Origin: JALXDT01 sp964634755
GTDB taxonomy: Bacteria; Acidobacteriota; Aminicenantia; JAMOAD01
Reading direction: 5' to 3'
Assembly (NCBI GenBank): GCA_964634755.1
Contig: CAZWJH010000009.1
Location: forward strand, 1 to 43,186
DNA length: 43,186 bases
The position numbers and the translations under genes are program-made. Shown one piece after another: positions 15,969-23,301 of the stretch; position 1 is the stretch's first letter; every line of letters starts with the position of its first letter. The notes beneath the pieces were generated by a model. It had not been told where the DNA came from, did no database searches, and was given only the letters and a program-made list of their open reading frames with translations.

Positions 15969-17507
15969 ATGAGAGGAGATGATTTTTTTTATATTCCTTT
16001 GGAAAAGAAAATCGGGCAGATGTTTATGCTTGGTTTTTGGGGGAAAGAATTATCCGATGAATTTAAAGATTTTATTAATAAGGCAAATATAGGGTTTATA
16101 ATCCTTTTTTCAAGAAACTTTGAAAGTCCGGAGCAACTTATAGCTCTAACAAATGAGATTCATTCACTCGGAGATATTCAGCCAATGATATTAACGGATC
16201 AGGAGGGGGGGACAGTATGTCAATTCGGAGAACACTTGGCTACTTATGTTTCACCAATGGGAATTGCTGTGACTGGAAGACCTGAAAATGCTTTCAAAGC
16301 CGGTAAAGGTATCGGGGATGATTTGAAAGCTGTCGGTATAGACGGAAATATTGCTCCTGTTGTTGATGTGAATTTGAACAGGGATAATCCTATAATTGGC
16401 ATAAGGTCATTTTCGGATGATTCGGAAAAGGTCATAGAATATGCCGGAGAATTTTTGAAGGGGCTTCATTCTACAGGTATATCCTCTGTATTAAAACACT
16501 TTCCCGGGCATGGCAGAGCTTTTGAAGATTCTCATCTTTCGCTTCCGAAAGTTAATGTTTCTTTGGATATCTTAAAAAATTCGGATTTATTGCCGTATTA
16601 CAAACTTTCAAACAAGGCGGATTTTATTATGTCAGCTCATGTTAATTTTGAAAAAATAGACAAAAACAATATTCCGGCAACCTTTTCACCGGTTTTTAAT
16701 AGAATTTTAAGAGAAGAGTTCGGATTTAATGGTGTCTATATGACAGACTGTCTTGAAATGTCTGCCATAAAAAATAATTTTTCTGCTGAAGAGATTATTA
16801 AAGGGGTAATTTCAGGTGGAGCTGATGTTTCAGTTTCAAGTGGATATACCAAGGATTTTGAATTTCAGAAATCTCTTTACTTTAAATTTTTGGATTTGGT
16901 TAAAAAAAATAAAATTAGCAGGGAAAGAATAGAGCTTTCCTATAAGAGAATACTCAAGGTAAAGAAAAGAGCTGGGAATCTCTTGAAAAGAAGATATATA
17001 GAGAATCTTCCAAAATTAAGAGCAAAATATGAAGAAGAGAAGAAAATAGCAAAAGAAGCCATTCTTGTTCAACGGGATAATTTAAAAAAACTTCCATTAT
17101 CCTCTGATTGCAGTATAGGAATAATTGAATGGGATAAAGCTCCCTCTACCATTCCGATTTCAGAAGCTAAAAAAAGAAGCTTTCTTTATGAAAGCGGGAA
17201 AAAATATTTTAAAAAAGCAGAGCTTTTGCTTTTACCTCTTGGTGATAAATTACCTGAAAAGATGGATTCTTTTCTTTACTCTTTTGATGAGATTATTGTA
17301 GCAACTTATTCAAGATATTCGGAAGCGGAAAAAATTCAGGGAAGGATAATAAGAGAAATTTTAAAAAGAAGAAAGAATGTTATTATTGTTGCTACTGGAA
17401 ATCCTTATGATATCAGACAATTCCCTAATGCAGACGAGTACATCTGTACTTTTGGTTTCAGAAAAGTACAGATTGAAGCTTTATTTGAGACTCTTTTATC
17501 AATTTAG
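15969..17507 (+). CDS. nagZ: Beta-N-acetylhexosaminidase, GH3 family (NagZ)
   Basis: A 512-residue GH3 enzyme that removes terminal N-acetylglucosamine from muropeptides or chitin fragments. Visible: DQEGG (residues 77-81), KHFPGHG with Lys176-His177, the acid/base dyad Asp187-Ser-His189 and the nucleophile Asp260 in MTDCLEM. The C-terminal 170 residues are an extra domain as in the longer Gram-positive NagZ. There is no signal peptide, so it acts in the cytosol, on recycled wall fragments. Two substitutions stand out: DQEGGR is DQEGGT, and the usual HGDT is HGRA, both near the sugar site, so specificity may differ. It has its own promoter and precedes the mutase/kinase genes by 50 bases. Confidence 0.92.
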   Translation: MRGDDFFYIPLEKKIGQMFMLGFWGKELSDEFKDFINKANIGFIILFSRNFESPEQLIALTNEIHSLGDIQPMILTDQEGGTVCQFGEHLATYVSPMGIAVTGRPENAFKAGKGIGDDLKAVGIDGNIAPVVDVNLNRDNPIIGIRSFSDDSEKVIEYAGEFLKGLHSTGISSVLKHFPGHGRAFEDSHLSLPKVNVSLDILKNSDLLPYYKLSNKADFIMSAHVNFEKIDKNNIPATFSPVFNRILREEFGFNGVYMTDCLEMSAIKNNFSAEEIIKGVISGGADVSVSSGYTKDFEFQKSLYFKFLDLVKKNKISRERIELSYKRILKVKKRAGNLLKRRYIENLPKLRAKYEEEKKIAKEAILVQRDNLKKLPLSSDCSIGIIEWDKAPSTIPISEAKKRSFLYESGKKYFKKAELLLLPLGDKLPEKMDSFLYSFDEIIVATYSRYSEAEKIQGRIIREILKRRKNVIIVATGNPYDIRQFPNADEYICTFGFRKVQIEALFETLLSI

Positions 17508-17515
17508 GCTATTAA

Positions 17516-17543
17516 TTATCAGAGTTAAGATTTATGGTATAAT
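17516..17543 (+). promoter_or_regulatory. Extended -10 promoter of the mutase/NagB-kinase operon
   Basis: TTATCA (17516-17521), 16-bp spacer and a perfect TATAAT (17538-17543) preceded by TGG, an extended -10 element. The predicted start near 17550 leaves a leader of about eight bases that just contains an AGAGG box before the ATG at 17558. It lies just after the nagZ stop, so the three downstream genes can be expressed apart from nagZ. Confidence 0.65.
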
Positions 17544-17557
17544 TAATAGAGGTTTTG

Positions 17558-18907
17558 ATGAATAATCTTAGAGTAAGTTCTTCAGGTATTAGAGGAATTG
17601 TGCCGGATGGATTAAATATTAACATAGCTTCAGACTTTGCCTCAGCTTTTTCCACTTATATGGGAGAAGGGAAAAGGATCGGAGTGGCAATAGATGGAAG
17701 AAAGTCGGGGTTTCTTCTTTCCGATGCAGTTATTTCATCTCTTTCGGCTACAGGCTCAAATGTTGTGTTTTATAAGGTTTTGCCAACTCCAATTTTGCAA
17801 TATTTGATAAAAAACAGAAAAGTTGATGCTGGAATATCTATAACGGGCGGTCATAATCCTTCTAATTGGAATGCTCTCTTACTTTTGGATGAAGCAGGTT
17901 TTTATCTGAATAGTATTGAATCTAATGAAGTCTTTAATATTTATCACTCAAAAGAATTTAATAAAGTCGGATGGCAAAGGCTTGGGAAGATTGAGTATAA
18001 TAATATTGATTTAAAAGACTATATAAAAAAAATATCCGAACTTGTTAATTTTGACATTATAAGAAAAAGAAAATTTAAAATAGTTTTTGATTTGTCCAAT
18101 GGTGCTGTTTCATCCGTTATCGGTGAAATTGCCAGACATTTTAAAATTGAGGCAATATTTTTAAATGATAAAACAGAAGGTTATTTTGCTCACAATCCTG
18201 AGCCAAATCCTGAAACATCTTCCCAAGTTTCGTCTATATTAAAGAATTTTTCATTTGACGGCGGTTTTGTTTTTAATAGTGATGGAAGCAGAGTCTCTAT
18301 TGTGGATGAAAAAGGAGAGGCATTTTCGGAGGAATATACTCTTTCGATTGTCTCAAAAGCTTATCTTTTAAAGAAGAAAACTCCGATAATTACCACTGTT
18401 TCAACATCAAAGATGATTGATTTTGTAGCCAAAGAGTACGAAGTCTCTATTTTCAGAACAAAAGTTGGCCAATCGCAGGTTACACATACAATGGAAGCAA
18501 GAGAATCATTTCTTGGAGGGGAGGGGAGCGGTAGTGTTTGTGTAAGAGATTTTTCAAATGGCTATGATTCTATCCTTGGCTTTTTATTGATCTTGGAATA
18601 TATGGCAGAAAAGGATTTGTCTTTATCGGAAATAAGGAAAGAGATTCCTGAGTTTTTTTTGCTTAAATACAAAGTTCCAGTTGCACCGGGTAAAATGTAT
18701 GGTGCAATAAATCATTTAAAGGAAGTTTTTAAAGGAGAAAAAATTGATCTTACAGATGGTATCTTGGTTGAAAGAAAAACAGGATGGTTTAATGTAAGAG
18801 TTTCCACAACAGAGTTTATTTTAAGAGTTATAATTGAGGCTGAGGATAAGGAAAAGGCTTTTAAAATTAAAGATGAATTGGATGAAAAACTTTGGGGTAT
18901 TCTATGA
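17558..18907 (+). CDS. Phosphohexomutase-like protein lacking catalytic residues (probable pseudo-enzyme)
   Basis: A 449-residue paralogue of the next gene, with all four domains of the alpha-D-phosphohexomutase family. Its catalytic sites are altered. The phosphoserine loop TASHNP reads TGGHNP (96-101), so the serine is Gly98. The metal loop DxDxDR reads NSDGSR (240-245), losing two of three aspartates. The phosphate-binding RPSNTEP is RVSTTEF. The sugar loop GGEGSG is kept. The reading frame is intact and the fold residues are conserved, so it is under selection. It may be a structural or regulatory partner of the active mutase, with which it overlaps by four bases. I use the ATG at 17558 rather than the TTG just before it, five bases after an AGAGG box. 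Confidence 0.85.
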   Translation: MNNLRVSSSGIRGIVPDGLNINIASDFASAFSTYMGEGKRIGVAIDGRKSGFLLSDAVISSLSATGSNVVFYKVLPTPILQYLIKNRKVDAGISITGGHNPSNWNALLLLDEAGFYLNSIESNEVFNIYHSKEFNKVGWQRLGKIEYNNIDLKDYIKKISELVNFDIIRKRKFKIVFDLSNGAVSSVIGEIARHFKIEAIFLNDKTEGYFAHNPEPNPETSSQVSSILKNFSFDGGFVFNSDGSRVSIVDEKGEAFSEEYTLSIVSKAYLLKKKTPIITTVSTSKMIDFVAKEYEVSIFRTKVGQSQVTHTMEARESFLGGEGSGSVCVRDFSNGYDSILGFLLILEYMAEKDLSLSEIRKEIPEFFLLKYKVPVAPGKMYGAINHLKEVFKGEKIDLTDGILVERKTGWFNVRVSTTEFILRVIIEAEDKEKAFKIKDELDEKLWGIL

Positions 18908-20259
18908 AAAGTATCTCTGATCTTAAAATAAGTATATCAGGAATAAGAGGTATTGTGGGAAAAAGTTTTACTCCCCGTCTTATTCTTGATTTTACTCAGG
19001 CATTTTCAACTTATGTTGGCAAGGGAAAGATTGCAGTTGCTTCTGATTCAAGACCAACGAGAGATATGGTAAAACATGCAGTTTTTTCAGGATTAATTGC
19101 CACAGGAAATACTCCTGTTGATTTGGGGATTCTTCCCATTCCATCTTTTCAAGTATATGTTAAGTATAGCAGAGCAAACGGAGGAATAGACATCACCGCA
19201 AGCCATAATCCTGTTGAGTGGAATGCCCTTAAATTGGTTTTAAAAGGAGGGAGATTTCCTTTTTCTTTTGAAGCCGAAGAAATAATAGATATATACCAAC
19301 AGGGAACATTCAGGAAAGAAAACACTTTTCCAAAAAAGGTTTATGAAGAGGATGCATTTGAATATCATAGAAAAAGATTACTCTCTTTTGCTGATTTAGA
19401 TGTCATAAAAGAGAAAAAGATTAAAGTTGTTGTGGAATCCTGCAATGGTGCGGCTTCTCCCTATGTGGAGGAATTCTTAAAAAAGCTTGGCTGTGATATA
19501 ATTGTAATTAACAATGATGTTAATTCTCCCTTTCCTCACTCGCCCGAGCCTTTGCCTGAGAATCTTAAACAGCTTTCCGATGCTGTTAAAAAGTATGGAG
19601 CTGATATAGGTTTTGCTCAGGATGCTGATGCTGACAGATTGGCTGTTGTTGATGAAAAGGGAGAACCCATCGGGGAAGAGTATACACTTGCTCTCGGGAT
19701 TTTATCCTATTTGAGATACAAAAAAATATCTCCGATTGTAGTAAATCTTTCGACCTCAAGGGTTATAGAGGATATTGGAAAAGAGTTTAATGTTAAAGTC
19801 TTTCGTTCCAAAATCGGTGAAATTAATGTTGTAGAGGAGATGTTGACTTATGATTCTTTTATAGGTGGTGAAGGGAATGGTGGTATTATTGCAAAAGATG
19901 TTCATCTTTGCAGAGATAGTTTTACAGGGATGGTTTTAATTTTGGAACTTTTGGCAAAAACGGGAAAAAAGGTTTCGGAGCTTAAGTCATCTTTTAATCA
20001 GTATTTTATAAAAAAGGAAAAGATAAAGGTTTCTTTAAGGCAGAGCCTTTTGATAATGGAAGAGCTAAAGGAAAAGTACAAGAACGAAAAATTAGATTTT
20101 AAAGATGGAATTAGAATTGAGGCAGGAGAATTTTGGGCTCTTATAAGACCATCCAATACAGAACCTGTGATAAGGGTTTTTATTGAAGGGAAGGATAAAG
20201 AACATGTGGAATCTCTTTTTAAAGAAATTTCCGATGAGATAAAGAGATTAAGGAGGTAA
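18904..20259 (+). CDS. Phosphohexomutase (GlmM/PGM/PMM family), catalytically complete
   Basis: A 451-residue mutase that moves phosphate between C1 and C6 of a hexose or hexosamine. It has TASHNP with phosphoserine Ser100, the magnesium loop DADADR with Asp240, Asp242 and Asp244, the sugar-binding GGEGNGG and the phosphate loop RPSNTEPVIR. The ATG at 18904 overlaps the stop of the pseudo-mutase (ATGA); an in-frame ATG at 18892 would lie deeper in that gene and lacks any ribosome binding site. It is followed by the NagB-kinase fusion after one base. Context suggests N-acetylhexosamine phosphate or glucosamine phosphate as substrate, but sequence alone does not separate GlmM from phosphoglucomutase or phosphomannomutase. 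Confidence 0.92.
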   Translation: MKSISDLKISISGIRGIVGKSFTPRLILDFTQAFSTYVGKGKIAVASDSRPTRDMVKHAVFSGLIATGNTPVDLGILPIPSFQVYVKYSRANGGIDITASHNPVEWNALKLVLKGGRFPFSFEAEEIIDIYQQGTFRKENTFPKKVYEEDAFEYHRKRLLSFADLDVIKEKKIKVVVESCNGAASPYVEEFLKKLGCDIIVINNDVNSPFPHSPEPLPENLKQLSDAVKKYGADIGFAQDADADRLAVVDEKGEPIGEEYTLALGILSYLRYKKISPIVVNLSTSRVIEDIGKEFNVKVFRSKIGEINVVEEMLTYDSFIGGEGNGGIIAKDVHLCRDSFTGMVLILELLAKTGKKVSELKSSFNQYFIKKEKIKVSLRQSLLIMEELKEKYKNEKLDFKDGIRIEAGEFWALIRPSNTEPVIRVFIEGKDKEHVESLFKEISDEIKRLRR

Positions 20260-20260
20260 T

Positions 20261-22114
20261 ATGGAAGTAATAATTTTAAAAGACTATGATTCAATGTGTA
20301 AATATGCAGCCAAGAGAATAATCTTTCTTGTAAATAGTAAACCGGATGCAGTTTTAGGACTTGCCACAGGAAGAACAATGGTGGGGGTTTACAAAGAGCT
20401 TGCGGAAGCTTTTAAAAGGGGGGAGGTTGATTTTTCTCTTGTGACTACATTTAATCTTGATGAGTATCTTGGAATTTTGCCGAATGATCCTGTAAGTTTC
20501 AGATATTTTATGGAGGAAAATCTTTTTAAACATATAAACATACCCCGAGAAAACATTCATATCCCCTATTCTCTTGCAAATCCGCCTGCAAGAGAATCAG
20601 AAAAGTATGAAAATCTTATACAGGAAGCTGGCGGTATTGATCTTCAGCTTTTGGGAATAGGGAGAAACGGACATATAGGATTTAATGAACCAACTTCATC
20701 ATTTAATTCTCGCACAAGGATAAAAACTTTAACAGAAAAAACTTTAAAAGATAATTTCCCCGATGGGAATGGTCCTAAGTATGCTATAACAATGGGACTT
20801 GGAACAATAATGTCAGCAAAAGAAATAATGCTTTTGGCTTCGGGAGAGTCAAAAGCCGAAGCAATAGCAAAATCAATCGAAGGACCTGTTTCAACATCAA
20901 CACCTGCTTCCATTCTTCAACATCACCCTAAGGTGGCTTTTATAGTTGATGAGAAAGCAGCTTCTTTATCAAAGAACAAAACCTATTATAACTGGGTGTG
21001 GAAGAATAAGGAGAGAGCTGAAAGCGGTCATGTTTATAAAAAAGGACTTGTTAGAGTGGAGACACCTTCTCGAATCTGTCTTTTCGGGGAACATCAGGAT
21101 TACCTGAATATGCCTGTAATTGCTGCAGCTATAAATCTTACAATGGACATTACAGCTGAGAAGCTTGATGAGAAAGAGGTTGATTTTTATCTTGCTGATT
21201 TTAATACAAGCAAAAAATTTAAACTTAATTTTCCTTTAAAATATGATGAAGAAAGAGATTATATTAAAAGTGCATTTAATGTTTTAAAAAGGGAGGGAGT
21301 TAATATTGATTGGGGAGTTAGGGCTTCTGTCTCTTCATCAATACCTGTAAATGCCGGAGCCTCAAGCTCTTCAGCTCTGGTAATAGGAATAATTAAATTA
21401 TTGCTTGAACTTGCCAATGATAAGAGGAAGAACTCTTCAAAAGAAATTGCCGAATGGGGATTTAAAGTGGAAGTTGCGGAATTTAATGAACCCGGAGGTA
21501 AGATGGATCACTATTCCTGTGCTTACGGAGGGGTCCTATATCTTGATTTTGCTAAAGGGATTGTTGAAAAATTGCCAGTTAACTTAAATGGATTTGTTTT
21601 GGGGCATTCTCTTCAACCAAAGGATACAAAGGGAACTCTGAGAAGAGCTAAAGAGGCTCAAATTGAAGCAATTAAAAAATTAAAAGAGATGAAGCCTGAT
21701 TTTGAGTTGGGTAAAAATTCCTTTGAAGAGATGAAAGATTTTGTGAAGAAACTACCACTCGGGTTAAAAGATTATGGGGAAGCTGCTATTAAAAACAGGG
21801 AGCTTACAAACAAAGCAAGAGAACTTCTTTTGTCAGGTAATTTCAGTGAAAATGAGTTTGGGAAACTTTTGTTTGAGCATCATTCAATTTTAAGGGATAA
21901 GCTTGAACTTTCCACAAAGGTTATTGACAAGATGCTCAGTGAAGCAATGAAAGCAGGTGCCTTAGGTGGTAAAATAAACGGCTCCGGTGGAGGAGGTACA
22001 ATGTTTGTTTATGCCCCCGGAAGAGAGGAATGGGTGAAAGAGGCTTTTGAAAGAATGGGGAAACCTGCCTATATTTTGAAAATAGTGGAAGGCACCAAAG
22101 CTTTTTATTATTAA
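20261..22114 (+). CDS. Fusion of glucosamine-6-phosphate deaminase (NagB) and GHMP sugar kinase
   Basis: A 617-residue two-domain protein. Residues 1-245 are a NagB deaminase: LGLATGRT, FNLDEYLG with Asp67, and GIGRNGHIGFNEP with His138 and Glu143. Asn136 replaces E. coli Asp141 but is usual in the Bacillus-type subfamily. Residues 265-617 are a GHMP kinase close to galactokinases: GEHQDY (276-281), the ATP loop IPVNAGASSSSA (361-372), catalytic Asp416 in GGKMDH and the third motif GGKINGSGGGG near the C-terminus. NagB converts glucosamine-6-phosphate to fructose-6-phosphate and ammonia; galactokinase-type enzymes phosphorylate a sugar at C1. An AGGAGG box lies at the end of the mutase gene. 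Kinase substrate is unknown; N-acetylglucosamine, N-acetylgalactosamine or N-acetylmuramic acid are candidates. Confidence 0.9.
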   Translation: MEVIILKDYDSMCKYAAKRIIFLVNSKPDAVLGLATGRTMVGVYKELAEAFKRGEVDFSLVTTFNLDEYLGILPNDPVSFRYFMEENLFKHINIPRENIHIPYSLANPPARESEKYENLIQEAGGIDLQLLGIGRNGHIGFNEPTSSFNSRTRIKTLTEKTLKDNFPDGNGPKYAITMGLGTIMSAKEIMLLASGESKAEAIAKSIEGPVSTSTPASILQHHPKVAFIVDEKAASLSKNKTYYNWVWKNKERAESGHVYKKGLVRVETPSRICLFGEHQDYLNMPVIAAAINLTMDITAEKLDEKEVDFYLADFNTSKKFKLNFPLKYDEERDYIKSAFNVLKREGVNIDWGVRASVSSSIPVNAGASSSSALVIGIIKLLLELANDKRKNSSKEIAEWGFKVEVAEFNEPGGKMDHYSCAYGGVLYLDFAKGIVEKLPVNLNGFVLGHSLQPKDTKGTLRRAKEAQIEAIKKLKEMKPDFELGKNSFEEMKDFVKKLPLGLKDYGEAAIKNRELTNKARELLLSGNFSENEFGKLLFEHHSILRDKLELSTKVIDKMLSEAMKAGALGGKINGSGGGGTMFVYAPGREEWVKEAFERMGKPAYILKIVEGTKAFYY

Positions 22115-23301
22115 AACTCGAAAAGAGCTATAGTTTCAAAATAAGGAGTATGAGGGAATAAATCTAAAAGAGAGAGTTTTTTTAAGGAATATCCGTTTTC
22201 AGATAATACTTTTGTATCCTTTGAAAAACCCTTTTGAGAGCAGGATATATATACTATTTTTTCATATTTCTTTTTTAATATTCTTTTTATTGTTCTTTCA
22301 TCAACACCGGAGCTGGGAGGGTCAAGCAATATTAAATCTGCCGGAGGGAAAGAAAAATTTGAACTTACAATTCTGTAAGCTTTTATCTCAGGAAAATTTT
22401 CTTTCAAAAGCTTAAATGAAAATTTGTTTGATTCAACAGCATAAATTTTACTAAATTTATTTTTTAAAATGGGAATAAAAAACCCTATTCCTGAGTAAAG
22501 GTCGATAGCAATATTGCCATAATCAATATATGAGTCAACTGTTTTAAGCATCTTTTCCAATAAAAATATATTGCTCTGAAAGAATGAAACAGGAGTAACC
22601 TTATATTTGAAGTCCTTTACCTTTATCTCTGAAATTGAATCTTCTTCTTTTCCTTTGTGAGAAAAAATTGTCTTTTCAAAAGAATCATAAGGAAAGTTTG
22701 AAGGAGGTTTTTCCGAAAGGTGAGCATAGAGAAGATCTTCCGTAAAATTGTAAAAAAGATCTATCTGGTGAACAAAAGGCATTTTATCCGATTCATTCCA
22801 TTTTTTTATAAAATTATTTATTCTTTCATGATAGAGAAGGCATTCCTTTATTTTTATAACTGATGTTTTCCCCTTTTCAATAAAGCCTATTTTCCCATCT
22901 TTCCTTCCTTTAAGCTTTGCTCTAAGCCTATAATTAAAAGGAGGAGATTCTATAACTTTAATATTTTTTTCGGGGAAGTTGAAAAAACTATCAATATTCT
23001 TTTTTAGAATTTCCTTTTTGAGAGCTATTTGATGCTCGTATTTAATATGCAATAGATTACATCCTCCGCAGGAATCGTATACAGGGCATTTAACTTCAAC
23101 CCTATGCTCTGAAGGGGATATTATTTTTAAAATCTCTCCCCAGAGTTTCCCTTTGCTTTCCTCTTTGATTCTAAATTCAATCTCCTCTCCCTCTATTGCA
23201 TAATGAATATTTATGGGTGGTCCGGCTGGGGAGTTTAAAACTCCCCAGCCTTCTTCACAGAGTTTTTCAATCTTTCCTTTTAAAGTCTCTCCTATTTTCA
23301 A
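22111..23301 (-). CDS. 23S rRNA (uracil-5-)-methyltransferase RlmD-like
   Basis: A 396-residue RNA m5U methyltransferase of the TrmA/RlmC/RlmD family. An N-terminal TRAM domain (about 1-60) is followed by an iron-sulfur cluster site (Cys72, Cys78, Cys81 and the cysteine of KECLLYH), the SAM fold (IDLYSGIGFF) and the catalytic region DPPSSGVDE and VYISCS with the nucleophilic cysteine. It starts with TTG directly after the stop of the RND pump gene; no in-frame ATG gives the TRAM domain. The tail overlaps the convergent NagB-kinase gene by four bases. Which uridine is methylated (23S rRNA or tRNA) cannot be told. Confidence 0.88.
   Translation of the reverse strand: MKIGETLKGKIEKLCEEGWGVLNSPAGPPINIHYAIEGEEIEFRIKEESKGKLWGEILKIISPSEHRVEVKCPVYDSCGGCNLLHIKYEHQIALKKEILKKNIDSFFNFPEKNIKVIESPPFNYRLRAKLKGRKDGKIGFIEKGKTSVIKIKECLLYHERINNFIKKWNESDKMPFVHQIDLFYNFTEDLLYAHLSEKPPSNFPYDSFEKTIFSHKGKEEDSISEIKVKDFKYKVTPVSFFQSNIFLLEKMLKTVDSYIDYGNIAIDLYSGIGFFIPILKNKFSKIYAVESNKFSFKLLKENFPEIKAYRIVSSNFSFPPADLILLDPPSSGVDERTIKRILKKKYEKIVYISCSQKGFSKDTKVLSENGYSLKKLSLLDLFPHTPYFETIALFEF

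Noticed and set aside
20666..20686. Asn136 in place of E. coli NagB Asp141
   Set aside because: The sequence GRNGHIGFNEP is usual in the Bacillus-type NagB subfamily, so this is not a lost active site.
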